Below the pieces are notes generated by a model. It saw nothing but the letters and a program-made list of their open reading frames with translations. It had not been told where the DNA came from and ran no database searches. Shown here one piece after another: positions 8,669 to 18,309 of a stretch of DNA of 64,000 nucleotides. The stretch's first letter is position 1. Every line of letters begins with the position of its first letter. The position numbers and the translations under genes were made by a program. The DNA is from Streptomyces natalensis ATCC 27448 (lineage in GTDB: Bacteria; Actinomycetota; Actinomycetes; Streptomycetales; Streptomycetaceae), in contig NZ_JRKI01000028.1 of assembly GCF_000935125.1 (NCBI RefSeq), positions 1 to 64,000 on the forward strand, read 5' to 3'.

Positions 8669-10140
8669 TGGAACCCCTCCCTGCACCCGGTCCCACGAGC
8701 GTTCGGACCATGGGCGACTACTACCAGTGGCTCGCCGTCTGGGATGCCTGCCTGTGCCTCCTACGTGAGAACGCCGCCCGCTCGCACAACCCGGTCCGAT
8801 GCGTCGGCGTGGAACTCGATGGAGTCGGAAATCTCGACGACGTCGTCCTTCTGCGCGACGCCCCTCCGAGCACCTACAAACAGGTCAAGTACGCGGTGGA
8901 CAGCTCCACACCCGTCAACGAGGAGTACCTGACCAAGCCCAGCAGGGACGGCGGCCCGTCGGTCCTGAAGAAGATCGCCAAGGCATGGCGTCAGTTGACC
9001 GCGGACGGCGACAGCGCGGAGCTATTGCTCGTCAGCAACCGCGCGCCCGACCCGGGTGACGAGCTGGTGGCCGTGCGCGATGCCCGCACAGGTCTCCTGC
9101 TGCCCAAGGCGGCATCGGGGGGCGCCGCATCGAAGCTCGGTCGGGCCCGTGCCCGCTGGGCCCAGGCAGCCGGCCTGACCGAGTCCGAACTCGGTGAACT
9201 CTTGTCCGTACTGCATTTCGACCTGGCCCAGGACATAGTCCGGTACCAGGAGCACCTTCAGTTGCTGATGGCACTCACTGGTCTGCGCCACGATGAGCAG
9301 GCGCTGAAGATCGGCGCGGGTTGGGTCGCCGAAATGGTTCGCGACGGCAGACGCAAGCTCACCCCAGAGATGGTCCGGTCCGCCGTGGAAACCCTCGGCC
9401 TAAAGGCTGGCCCAGCTCAGGCCATCCTGTCGATTGCCACCCTCAAGCCCGATCCGATGGCCCGCACCGCCGACCACGCCATCGACTGGGTCGACCGCTT
9501 CGACGGCGACTCCGACTTCACCAAGCGCCGCCCCGTCCCTACAAACGCCTGGAGCCAGCTCCAGGCGGAAATCGAGGCCGCCCCCGGGCACCTTCCCGCA
9601 GGCACCACCGCCATCTCCGTCACCGGCAGCATCCGGCTGGCACCAGCCTTCCTGGTCGGCACCACCTTTCGCATGGTGACCGGGACCGATCTCGCCGCTG
9701 ATCAGCGTGGCCAGCTCTGGTCCACCAACGATGCGTACGACCACGCCTTGGTCCCCGGAATCGCAGAGCACCCACTCGGCCAGGGCGACGAGCTCGCCGT
9801 TGCCATCGCCGTCGCAACCGATCCGACCGACGACGTCCTGGAGTACCTGCGCGAGCAGAGCCTGCCGGTCTCCAAGCTCGTGATCTACACACCGCCCGGG
9901 GGCGTGGCGAAGGACAACTCCCTTCCCGATAGCTCGGCAGCAAACGCCTTGGCCGTCGGAATTCGCAATCATCTTCGCCGTGTAGCCCGTCCTGTGCGGC
10001 GCATGCACCTCTTCCTCGCCTGCCCAAAGGGACTCGCAGTCCTCCTCGGCAACCGCTGGAACCGGTTGTGCGAGACCGTGGTTTACGAAGACATCAAGGT
10101 CGATGAAGGTTACGAGCCCGCCTTCACCATCCAAGCCTGA
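8668..10140 (+). CDS. cap4: Cap4-like effector: N-terminal nuclease-like domain plus C-terminal SAVED domain
   Basis: A 490-aa CBASS effector. The N-terminal part has the Cap4/DUF4297-type restriction-fold signature: GDYYQWLAVWDA, then Glu49, Asp57-Asp58 (NLDDVVLL) and the Gln72-Val-Lys74 motif in YKQVKY. Residues from about 300 to the end are SAVED-like (AISVTGSIRLAPAF and, near the end, MHLFLACPKGLAVLLGNRW). In characterised Cap4 proteins the SAVED domain binds a cyclic trinucleotide and switches on promiscuous dsDNA cleavage that kills the infected cell. It is the last gene of the operon. Activity and ligand are inferred from the family. Confidence 0.83.
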   Translation: MEPLPAPGPTSVRTMGDYYQWLAVWDACLCLLRENAARSHNPVRCVGVELDGVGNLDDVVLLRDAPPSTYKQVKYAVDSSTPVNEEYLTKPSRDGGPSVLKKIAKAWRQLTADGDSAELLLVSNRAPDPGDELVAVRDARTGLLLPKAASGGAASKLGRARARWAQAAGLTESELGELLSVLHFDLAQDIVRYQEHLQLLMALTGLRHDEQALKIGAGWVAEMVRDGRRKLTPEMVRSAVETLGLKAGPAQAILSIATLKPDPMARTADHAIDWVDRFDGDSDFTKRRPVPTNAWSQLQAEIEAAPGHLPAGTTAISVTGSIRLAPAFLVGTTFRMVTGTDLAADQRGQLWSTNDAYDHALVPGIAEHPLGQGDELAVAIAVATDPTDDVLEYLREQSLPVSKLVIYTPPGGVAKDNSLPDSSAANALAVGIRNHLRRVARPVRRMHLFLACPKGLAVLLGNRWNRLCETVVYEDIKVDEGYEPAFTIQA

Positions 10141-10394
10141 CAGCATCGCGGAAGCTGGACGGGCCACCCGCCCTGGTCTCATTCGCCTCCGTCCAGCACC
10201 GTCCGGACTGTGGCGTCTCGGCCCCTCCGCCGCAGGTCAGGACACCCACGGCCCCCGCCGGACCCCCAGACGAACATTTGGAAAGCGTGTTGGGGCTTCG
10301 CAACGCAGTCACACGCCGTGCTGTACAACAGCCCCCACGACTGACCATGACCGACGGCAACTCCAGAGACACGGAAGACACGGAATGAGAGCCC
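10141..10394. other. no gene recognised after the CBASS operon
   Basis: No ORF with family-like sequence and no strong terminator hairpin was noticed between the Cap4-like gene and the next broken gene. Confidence 0.35.
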
Positions 10395-10858
10395 ATGACA
10401 GAGAAGGAAACGGCGATCCATGCCATAGCGCAGCTCGCTGACCACGTGCATTGGCTACGGGAGTGTCCCGACAAGCCAACCTTGCGCAACCGCCTCCGCC
10501 GATGGGCGTACCCCGAGTTCTACCGATTCGAACGGGCCGCCACCTCGCCGAGACCCTGGGTCGACCGGCCAGCCGGGGCCTATGAGCGGACAGGTTGGCG
10601 CATCCGAGCGGCATATCTCGGATCCGACCTGGCTTTCGAGGTCGAGTACGTGGTCTGCGATCTGTGCGAGATCGGCTGGGTGGAATCGCCTCACTCCTAT
10701 GAGGGCTACACGCGCTGCGGCCTCGCATCAGCCGCTCTCCGGTCTCTGCGCCGTGGCTATCCGGGGTCAGGTGGCATACGGGGGGCGGGCACTTCCGCGA
10801 GTCCGAGCCCTTCTGGGATTCCGTTAGCGTGGGCGTTCCCGGGGGCTACGCCCAGTCG
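10395..10858 (+). pseudogene. actinobacterial GNAT-like protein, frameshifted and 3'-truncated
   Basis: The first frame encodes a protein type common in streptomycetes (LRRWAYPEFYRFER, GAYERTGWRIR, VCDLCEIGWVESP, RCGLASAALRSL). At about 10758-10766 a single missing G in a G run throws it out of frame. The next frame resumes with WHTGGGHFRESEPFWDSV and VGVPGGYA. The 3' end is lost where the integrase-core transposase remnant begins near 10859. Family likeness comes from recollection of homologues; the function is unknown. Confidence 0.6.
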
Positions 10859-11340
10859 AACGCCTCGCCGTACTTGCTATCACGGTCACGCAGCAAGAAG
10901 CGGAGGGACTCCATGCGTTTGCCCAGGTCGACGGCGAGATTCCTCGCCTGCTGCACTGTCCAGTCCCGCGTCGGGATTCTTCTGGGCAAACCGCAGGACG
11001 AGCATCTTGACCGCTGCTCTGGCAGGCGCGCGACCGGTGCACCGACGCGCGCCGTAGTCCCACTTCGCGCCAATGAACCTGCGGTGCCAGGCGAGCAGGG
11101 TGCCGGGGTGACCGGGAAGACCTCGCGCCAGCGTCGTCGGGGTATCAGCGCGGACAGCACGGCGAACCAGAACCGGTCGGCGGGCCCGTAGCGGACCCGA
11201 CCGGCCAACTGCCCGCGCAACACCCCATTCTCGTGCCGCAGCACCACCAGTTCCGCGTCCTTCGCCGCCTCCCTGCGAAGCACTACCGACGGTATGGACA
11301 GCAGCTTCCGAGCCACCTTATACGGCAAGGACACGTTCAC
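10859..11340 (-). pseudogene. integrase-core (rve) transposase remnant with internal deletion
   Basis: The N-terminal part (SLPYKVARKLLSIP, VLRHENGVLRGQL, RYGPADRFWF) and the C-terminal part (RDWTVQQARNLAVDLG, SLRFLLRDRDSKYGEAF) are both recognisable as an IS3/IS481-like transposase. The middle, including most of the catalytic core, is missing and frameshifted. The sequence stops abruptly after GEAFD against the end of the acetyltransferase-like gene. The intact part probably started with a GTG near 11334-11340. Confidence 0.65.
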
Positions 11341-11739
11341 GCGGACATGGTCCCAGTGGACCCACCGCACCCCGCTCACCTGCGGCGACGACTTTTCGAG
11401 CGGGACAGGATCGAATCCCTGCAACTACCTGGCCTTTCTAGAGCTTGCAGCAGCCTTGTGCTGGTGTAAGCACCGCATCCGCGCCTCACCACGTAGGACA
11501 CAGCCCAAGACACGGCGAGTTCAACCTGAGTAGAAGGAGTGGCACGCTGACACCACAAATCCCATTCGTCTTTCACGGGTCTTGGGGCTAGGCAGCGGGT
11601 GCCTCGCGCGCTCCCGTTCGCGCTCTGCCTCATCTGTGGGGTCCACGTCAACGTAAGAGTGCCCGGGGCCGGAATGTCTGCTTCGACCACACTGAGCTGA
11701 CCAGTCCAGCCACGTTTCCTGCCGTGAAAGGGAATCGCC
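11341..11739. other. no gene recognised
   Basis: About 400 bases between the transposase remnant and the secreted Cys-rich protein. It contains the promoter region of the latter; no motif was recognised. Confidence 0.35.
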
Positions 11740-12189
11740 ATGCGCCGTGTCCTTACCAGCATCCTCGGGGCCACCGCACTCCTCGGCGTCCTCACCGCCC
11801 CTGCCGTCGCCGACTCTACTGCTACCGCACAAGGCCCGCCGAGCGTCGTTGCGGGCTACGCGCTGAAAGGTCCGACAAGTGCTGCTCCCGGCACCCTGGG
11901 TACATGTCCGCACGGTAAGCCTATGGGACAGCACCTCGGCAACCGTCCTTCAGCGACGCGCGATCCAAGCTGCGGCGAGAACGAGGTGTTCGACCCGATC
12001 TTCAACGGCTGCGAACCAACATTGGACAACCCGGCCCCCATCTGTCCCCCCGTCGTCGGCGAAGGCGGGTGTAGGTGTGCTCCGGGCTTCATCAGGGAAT
12101 CCAGCCGCCCCGGCGCGAAGTGCGTGCCTCTGGTACCCATCGTGATGGAAGCACCGGCCCTGGCGCCTCGGACGAGTGCGCCGGTGTGA
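11740..12189 (+). CDS. small secreted Cys-rich protein with trypsin-inhibitor-like (TIL) pattern
   Basis: A 149-aa protein with a clear signal peptide (MRRVLTSILGATALLG, ending VADS near residue 26). The mature part carries seven Cys in an arrangement recalling the TIL fold of eukaryotic protease inhibitors: a Cys-Gly-Glu-Asn-Glu-Val-Phe start, a proline-rich middle with two Cys, CRCAPGFIRES, then KCVPL. Canonical TIL domains have ten Cys, so this would be a reduced form. AAAGGGAA precedes the ATG. It is flanked on both sides by mobile-element and pseudogene debris. Inhibition of secreted proteases is a hypothesis only. Confidence 0.6.
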   Translation: MRRVLTSILGATALLGVLTAPAVADSTATAQGPPSVVAGYALKGPTSAAPGTLGTCPHGKPMGQHLGNRPSATRDPSCGENEVFDPIFNGCEPTLDNPAPICPPVVGEGGCRCAPGFIRESSRPGAKCVPLVPIVMEAPALAPRTSAPV

Positions 12190-12431
12190 CGATGCGTTCG
12201 GAAGTCAGCCGACGGTCTTCGTAATGACGCCAAACCGTTCCTTGGCCAGGTCACCAGCTGCCCGGCGTAATTCGCCCCGCCCCTACCCATCTCGCACACC
12301 GGCTGTATACCACAAAGATCACAAGGTCCGTCAGCACCTACGACAAGGCCCTGAGTAGCCGCGTTTGTGGATCTCGTGGACAGCTCAGGCTTCAGTTCTG
12401 GTTGAGTGTGCAGAGCTTCATATGCGGGGGC
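12190..12431. other. no gene recognised
   Basis: Short region downstream of two convergent genes; no coding motif and no clear hairpin seen. Confidence 0.3.
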
Positions 12432-12825
12432 TCAAAGGCCGCGTTCGAGACCTGGCTTCGGCCTCTCATCGTAGGGGACGCGGTCGTCTTCCCGGATGTG
12501 CGGGCATGCCTTGGCAAGGGCAGTGCAGGCGGCTCCAGTCTCCGCCAACATCACGGGGAAGAAGCGCTGGGCCTCCTCCGACGGCCCCGTAGTCGTCCAT
12601 GTGTATCCAGAGGCGCCGCGCAGTGCACGGGTGATGAGGCGACGGCCAATACCGTGGCGTTGCCATTCCTGCTCGATGGAAATCTTGTGGCTCGTAGATC
12701 CGGATCTGCTGCCGGTCGGCGGGATAGGAAGGCGGGTGATAAATGAAGCGGATCGGCTGGCAGCTGGTGATCAGGCGGATCCACAGCCAGCGTGCCTGCG
12801 TCAGCCCCTCGGGTATGGGCGGCAT
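12432..12825 (-). pseudogene. GNAT acetyltransferase, frameshifted
   Basis: An ATG at 12825 with upstream AAGGAT begins a protein-like frame (LTQARWLWIRL, IRFIYHPP, IRIYEP). At about nt 12690 the family sequence continues one frame over as SIEQEWQRHGIGRRLITRAL (an acetyl-CoA-binding Q-x-x-G-x-G type motif), then YTWTTTGPSEEAQRFFP and ACPHI, to a TGA at 12432. A single-base indel separates the halves. The family resembles small streptomycete GNAT proteins of unknown substrate. Confidence 0.55.
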
Positions 12826-12980
12826 CTCTTTATCCTTCCCTCGCTGGTGTACCGATGTGTCGCTCCCCTTGTCCGCGGAGGCTGTTCCGGCATCAGGTGC
12901 GGATGCTGCGGACGAAGCCGTACGAGCGGCCGGGCACATCGAGTCTCAGACCCGGCGACGCATCAGTAGGGAGGCCGGAA

Positions 12981-13568
12981 CTATGGCGCCCTCACTGGGC
13001 GAGCGCCAACACTTCCCGGGCGGGGATAAGCGACGTCGGACCGGTCATTTGGTGCGCTCAGTTCGAGCTGGTGACGCAGACGCTGCAATGCCCTCAGGAT
13101 TGCGGTGCGGTTACCGGCCTTCTTCATCCATGCCGGCAAGCGGTCGAGCATGCTCATGGTCGGGAAGCCGACACGTTCCCGGAGGCGGGCGGCTATATAT
13201 GCCTCAAGCACATCGATGTGGCCGCCGTTGTAGGCCCACAGCAGCTTGTTGCAGCAGGGCGCCTGAAGCCAGAGAGGAAGTTCGAAGAAAGGGTCATTTG
13301 AGCCACCAAGCGTCGCCGCAACCAGCGCATTGCCACGACGTTCAGCGGTCCAGTCCCTTGTCGTGCCACAGAGCTCACACAACAGCCCTCGCGGCCGGTA
13401 GTGCACGCCACCCTTCTTGGAACGGTTGAGTGCAGCCCTGCTCGATAGCCATGCGAACTGGACCAACCGATCAGGGCCACTCGCCCTGGCGACGGTTCCT
13501 GCCGCGGTGCTGATACCGACGCCGGCGTCCCTTCCACCGCCCCGGTCGCTCACAGCACCACCGACCAT
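12981..13568 (-). CDS. conserved hypothetical protein with paired Cys motifs
   Basis: The central part looks like a genuine conserved protein (HYRPRGLLCELCGTTRDW, DPFFELPLWLQAPCC, LLWAYNGGHIDVLEAYI, LPAWMKKAGNRTAILRAL). CELC and APCC could together bind a metal as a zinc-ribbon-like site. Similar streptomycete hypotheticals are recalled, without known function. The N-terminal 50 or so residues are low-complexity, and the real start may be internal, near nt 13410. The C-terminal tail after LELSAP also looks non-native, so the gene may be trimmed at both ends. Confidence 0.45.
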   Translation of the reverse strand: MVGGAVSDRGGGRDAGVGISTAAGTVARASGPDRLVQFAWLSSRAALNRSKKGGVHYRPRGLLCELCGTTRDWTAERRGNALVAATLGGSNDPFFELPLWLQAPCCNKLLWAYNGGHIDVLEAYIAARLRERVGFPTMSMLDRLPAWMKKAGNRTAILRALQRLRHQLELSAPNDRSDVAYPRPGSVGARPVRAP

Positions 13569-13748
13569 TCCTCAGGTCCACCGCCACGGAGCTCATCAAA
13601 ACTGACACGCCTTCAGTTAAGTCAGCATTGGGTCAGTATCAGCCCTGCCAGACCGTGCTTCACGCTACCGAACCTGGACATACCCCAAGGGCCACTAAAA
13701 GCGCATCTGACCTGCATGTTTGCCGTCCCATCTGGGGAGATCGTAGGG

Positions 13749-14798
13749 TCACTCCCCCAGGGGCATGCAGGTGTAGCCCACGTGGTTGAGCCGGTCGTTC
13801 TTGACCATGCGGCGTCCGACGTGGTGCTTCTTCCCCGATGCCCGGGTGATGGGCGCGGAGCCGGCGTATGCCTTGAGGGTGCGGGCGTCAGAGAAGCGCG
13901 TGCGGTCGTCGCCGATCTCAGCGAGGATGCGCGCCCCAAGCTGCGGACCGATGCCGGGAAAGGACAGCATGATCTTCGAGTCGGGGTGTTCACGGAACAC
14001 CGTCTCGGCCTGGCTGGCGAGTTCGTCGGCCGCGATGCAGGCGGCGTCGAGCTGCCGCAGCAGGCCAAGAAGCTGGGCGCCCATGGCGTCCTCGACCACG
14101 CGCGGCTGGTGGGCGTAATCGCCCCGCAGCACACCTTTGATGCGTTCCGCGGTGGCTTCAATACCTCGGCTGCGGCCTGCGCGCGCAAGGGCGGCGCGCA
14201 GTTGCGCGATGGTCAGCGTGGCGCCCTTGGCCGGCGTCGGGGCGAGACGCAGGATCTCGCGCGCCTCGAGCCTGGTCAGGGGGTTCGTCCAGGTGGCGAA
14301 GGCATCCAGGGCAGCCGGGTAGTACTCGCGCAGTAGAGAGCGGACCTGGTTGGACATTTGCTGCCGGTTCCACTGGGCGTCTTGCTGGGCGCGTGCCAGG
14401 ACCGCCACCGCCCTGGCCTGCGGAGTGTCGGCGGGGATTGGTCGGTGCACGTGCATGTCGGTGGGCAGGATGTTCGCCAGGACCAGGGCGTCGCCGGGGT
14501 CGGACTTCTTCCGCGAGACGCCGTGGCGGTCTCGGTAGCGCGATGCTGCCATGGGGTTGATCGCGTAGACCTTGCGTCCGCACTGGTTGAGCAGAGCGAC
14601 GAGCAGGCCGCGTGTGGTCTCGATACAGACCGGGATCGGATCATCCGGGCCGTCCCCGTAGTCGGCGAGCAGGTCCGTGAGGATCTTGTAGCCCTCGACG
14701 TCGTCCATGATGCGACGCTTCGCCAGCAGCTCGCCGGCATCGTTGATCAAGGCGACATCATGGTGCGATTCAGCCCAGTCGACCCCGCAGTAGATCAC
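13749..14798 (-). pseudogene. IS110-family transposase, C-terminally truncated
   Basis: 349 aa, against about 400 for intact relatives. The RuvC-like DEDD domain is complete: GVDWAESHHDVAL, CIETTRGLL and KKSDPGDALVLANI. The C-terminal Tnp_20 domain is present as SFPGIGPQLGARILAEIGD, TLKAYAGSAPITRASG. After LNHVGYTCMPLGE the protein stops where homologues continue for about 50 residues. Seen in frame from an ATG at 14798. The missing tail suggests it is dead, though the catalytic residues remain. Confidence 0.75.
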
Positions 14799-15286
14799 CC
14801 TGGTTCCCCTGCCTATGTGTCGTTATCAGTGCTGGTGAGAGCACCTACGGAACCGCGCGTCGTGCTAATCACAGGCATCAAGTGCCGACATCTCAGAAGA
14901 CCTCTCGCGGCGCCAGCGCACCGCACGGGCCTCTGCCTATTCCCAGGGCTCAACGGCCCGGCACTTTCAAGAGGTCACCGTGCGGCGTGCTCACACCACG
15001 AGGTCAACGAGCACAACGGTGCGATGGTCGCATGAGCGCCAACTCTCGCTGCTCTTCGCGGCGTTCGGTCGGCACCCATGCGACCTGATCGCGCACCAGG
15101 CCGCCCGCCGCTCTACGGCAAGGCATCGGACGCCAGCTATACGACAGGCGTGGCAGCCCAGCACTCGAACAGTCCCCGCCGGAGAACGACCCGGACCGGA
15201 ACCGTTAAGCACTGATTAGCGATACGAGAACAGGGCCGAGAAGGAGTGGCTGCGAACGGGCCCGTACCGCCCGTGGACAAACCGCT
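14799..15286. other. no gene recognised
   Basis: About 490 bases between the IS110 relic and the hydrolase gene. It probably includes one end of the IS110 element, but no terminal structure could be identified. Confidence 0.3.
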
Positions 15287-16147
15287 TCAAGGTGAGGTGA
15301 AGTGGTTCATGACCTGGGCGGCGAAGGCGGCGGAGGCTTCGACCATTGGTGTGTGGCCAGAGTCGAGTACGACGGTCCGCGCTCCGCGGCGGCCCGCAGC
15401 CAGGCCCATCCCCGACCGTGCGGGAGTGAACGTGTCGTGTTCGCCGCAGATCAACAGCAGTGGAACCTCGCTTCCCCGGCCGCACTTCATCACGGCGTCG
15501 TGCGCGTTGAGGGCGCGCCGCAGGTTCACAGTCGTATGCGGAAGCCGAAAGGCGTCTTGGTAGGCGGGCGCGAGTGCCTCGCGCAGTGTTTGCCGGTTGT
15601 GCGGAGCCAAGGTGTGGTCGCAGGCCAAGAGGGACACTTCCAGGATCCGCCCCTGTCCTGCCATGTCCACCGCTTGTGCCACCATCTTTCGCGTCTCCTG
15701 CGTCAGTTTCTCGCTCGCGTTGGTCAGCACCACCCGTGCGACCCGGTCGACGTGGTGCTCCAGCAGAAGGCAGGCCAGGCCGGCGCCGTAGCAGTACCCC
15801 AGTAGGTCAACCTGCCGCACTTCCAGGTGCTCCAGGGCCACGTTGACGGCCGCAGCCTGGATCTCGTAACCGGCGATGGTCTCGTCGTCCAGTTCCGAGG
15901 CGCTACCGAAGCCGGGTGGGTCGAACGTGATGACGGTGACGTCGTCGGGTAGATACGCCTCGAGCAAATCCCAGTCGTTCATGTCCATCGTAGCCCCGCC
16001 GAGCAGGGCGATCGGCCGACGCGTCGATGGTTGCGATGCGGCACGCACCCGGCAGGCGAAGTCGTACCCGGCCATCCTCAGCCGGTGCACGCGCTCTCGC
16101 GTCGCGGGAGATCCAGGGGTGCTGATCGCATTCCGTCGAATGGTCAT
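15287..16147 (-). CDS. alpha/beta hydrolase with Cys in the nucleophile elbow
   Basis: A 286-aa alpha/beta-hydrolase-fold protein. The start is the ATG at 16147, with GGTGGAGG just upstream, rather than further upstream in the open frame. Features: LLGGATMDMNDW oxyanion region, TFDPPGFGSAS, elbow LLGYCYGAG, acid Asp in ICGEHDTF, and His in LDSGHTPMVE. The nucleophile position is Cys rather than the usual Ser, as in dienelactone hydrolases, so the chemistry may be unusual. Its ATG overlaps the stop of the upstream ORF (ATGA). The substrate is unknown. Confidence 0.75.
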   Translation of the reverse strand: MTIRRNAISTPGSPATRERVHRLRMAGYDFACRVRAASQPSTRRPIALLGGATMDMNDWDLLEAYLPDDVTVITFDPPGFGSASELDDETIAGYEIQAAAVNVALEHLEVRQVDLLGYCYGAGLACLLLEHHVDRVARVVLTNASEKLTQETRKMVAQAVDMAGQGRILEVSLLACDHTLAPHNRQTLREALAPAYQDAFRLPHTTVNLRRALNAHDAVMKCGRGSEVPLLLICGEHDTFTPARSGMGLAAGRRGARTVVLDSGHTPMVEASAAFAAQVMNHFTSP

Positions 16148-16620
16148 GCCGCCTCCACCTGAGCCGTGTTCACCTTTCGGCGCGCCCCGCACATCTCGGC
16201 CGTGGCCGCCCGTTCATAGCTGTGAGGAGAGCCATCGCCGACAACGTCGTCTTGCCGACGGGCGCCGACGCGTGGATTGAGGTCTAGATCAGAGGTCATA
16301 CCACACCGAGGCAATCTCGACCCCGTCGCATGGCGAGTACGTCTCGAGCACGGTGGCGCCGCGTACGCGGACTGTCCGGGGTTCTTCGAGGCCAGGTGGC
16401 TGAGAAGGAGACCACCGATGTCCTCGCAAAGGAACACCTCGCCCACCTCAAGATTCTCCTCGACCACCCACCCGAAATAGCCGGGTGCCGGACGCCTGTG
16501 GAGCTCCTGCGTGGTGAACATCCACTGGTAGAGGCGGCCCTCTGCGAAGGCGTCGGTCAGGATCTCCGTGACCTCGTCGATGTCTTCTCGCGTCCCGCTA
16601 CGCACCTCGGCGGATGTCAT
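16144..16620 (-). pseudogene. N-terminal half of a GNAT acetyltransferase with replaced C-terminus
   Basis: Residues 1-90 look like a GNAT N-terminus (VRSGTREDIDEVTEILTDAF, LYQWMF, GEVFLCEDIGGLLLSHLA). The remaining 70 residues are arginine/alanine-rich and lack the acetyl-CoA P-loop, so the functional half is lost. The frame nevertheless runs to a TGA that overlaps the hydrolase ATG. That overlap may be chance or may still couple translation. Confidence 0.5.
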
Positions 16621-16766
16621 CGGATCTGTCTTCCTGATTCATCGGAACACCTTTGCCATGTGAATGCACACAGTAACAGAATATGTACTTAAAGTTAGAT
16701 TGGTGTGCGCGGTGGGTGTCTGGACTTCAGGGAATTGAGCAGTACCCGCTTTGAGGAGAGGCTAGA

Positions 16767-18137
16767 ATGAGCATTCGAACGTCCCCGGTGCTGGTCACCC
16801 TCCCGCCCGGCCCTCCGCTGCCGGGGCCTATCCTGACCGGATTGTGGATCGCGTCTCGCAAGCGGCTTCTTGCTTGTCTTCAAAGGCGCTACGGGTCGAC
16901 CTTCACGATGACGATGTCTCCGTTCGGCCCTAGCGTGTTCCTGTGCAGCGCCGCTCTGGTCAGGCAGATGCTGACGACCAGTCCGGCGATCGCTGGACTG
17001 GGAGAGCCGAACCTGGGCAACGTCCTGGGGCCGGGCTCAACGTTCGCGCTGGACGGTCCCGAACACCTGCACCGACGCAAACTGCTGGCCCCCTCCTTCC
17101 ACGGACGCCATCTGCACGCCTACGAGGAGTTCATGGTCGAGGAGACCGTCCGCGAGGCGGAGACCTGGCCGCAGGGCGTCGAGTTCGCGACGGCGCCGAG
17201 GTTCATGCGGCTAACGTTGAACATCATCCTGCGCACGGTTCTGGGGGCCGAGGGCGAGCACCTGCACCGGCTGCGCGAGCTGATGCCTCCGATGGTCGAC
17301 CTCGGCGCCCGGCTGACGCTGTCGCCGTTCACCGACCGCGGGCGTTCGTGGGGGGCGTGGGCTCGTTTCCGTAGGATGCGCCGGGAGTACGACACGGTTG
17401 CCTTCGACCTCATCGACAGCGTCCGGGCAGACCCGAAGCTAGAGGAGCGCGAAGACGTCCTCGCCATGCTCGTGCAGAGCCGGTACGAGGACGGCGAGGC
17501 CATGGCGAACCAAGAGATCGCCGACGAACTGCTGACCATCCTCGGCGCCGCTCACGAGACCACGGCGAACACGCTGACCTGGGCCGTCGAACGACTGCCC
17601 CGGCACCCGGAGCTCCTCGACCGCCTCGTGGCAGAGGTCGACGGTGGCGGCTCCGACCTGCTGGCCGCTACCATCCTGGAGGTCCAGCGCACACGTCCCG
17701 TCATCACGGACATCAGCCGCAGCGTCGTCGCACCGACGATGTCACTGGGGGAATGGACCATCCCCAAAGGACACCAAGTCGTCATCGCCATTGACTGCGT
17801 GCAGATGGACGAGACCGTCTTTCCCAACCCCGAGAAGTTCGATCCGGACCGGTTCATGAATGCCCGGCCCGACACGTACTCCTGGATCCCCTTCGGAGGC
17901 GGCACACGCCGGTGCATCGGTGCCGCCTTCGCCAACCTCGAGATGAACGTCGTTCTCCGGACACTGCTCCAGAACTACGAGTTCCGCACAACATGCGCAC
18001 CGGACGAGAAGTGGAAGTCCCGCGGCGTCTCCTGGACGCCCGCCCGCGGCGGGCGCGCCGTGGTCCACCGTCGCAACACCGCTCATACCCTCCCCCACGC
18101 GGCCCCAGCTTCAACGACAAATCCGCCGAACGAGTGA
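16767..18137 (+). CDS. cytochrome P450
   Basis: A 456-aa soluble P450. It has a proline-rich start (LPPGPPLPGP), an I-helix oxygen-activation motif (LGAAHETTANTL), a K-helix ExxR (ILEVQRTRP), a meander PDRF, and the heme-binding loop PFGGGTRRCIG with axial Cys383. GAGGAGAGG lies a few bases before the ATG. The length and LGAAHETT form resemble bacterial CYP110/CYP138-like enzymes, but no substrate can be named. No ferredoxin or reductase gene is adjacent, so redox partners must come from elsewhere. The C-terminal 15 residues look non-conserved. Confidence 0.88.
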   Translation: MSIRTSPVLVTLPPGPPLPGPILTGLWIASRKRLLACLQRRYGSTFTMTMSPFGPSVFLCSAALVRQMLTTSPAIAGLGEPNLGNVLGPGSTFALDGPEHLHRRKLLAPSFHGRHLHAYEEFMVEETVREAETWPQGVEFATAPRFMRLTLNIILRTVLGAEGEHLHRLRELMPPMVDLGARLTLSPFTDRGRSWGAWARFRRMRREYDTVAFDLIDSVRADPKLEEREDVLAMLVQSRYEDGEAMANQEIADELLTILGAAHETTANTLTWAVERLPRHPELLDRLVAEVDGGGSDLLAATILEVQRTRPVITDISRSVVAPTMSLGEWTIPKGHQVVIAIDCVQMDETVFPNPEKFDPDRFMNARPDTYSWIPFGGGTRRCIGAAFANLEMNVVLRTLLQNYEFRTTCAPDEKWKSRGVSWTPARGGRAVVHRRNTAHTLPHAAPASTTNPPNE

Positions 18138-18309
18138 TGACGTGGGCTGATAACTCACGGTAGAGATGCACAACGGCTTTTCACCTCCGGCCACCGCGCT
18201 CTGCGCCGCGTCTTCGCGGATTGGCACGTGACCAGGCGCCACCTGCTCGTACTGCTTGGCGAACCCGCCGGAGCTCTCCACCGTCTTCGTGACCGTGCCG
18301 AGCCCGCCC

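Noticed and set aside
16144..16147. ATGA overlap as proof that the 16144-16620 ORF is functional
   Set aside because: The C-terminal half of that ORF is not GNAT-like, so the overlap could be chance.
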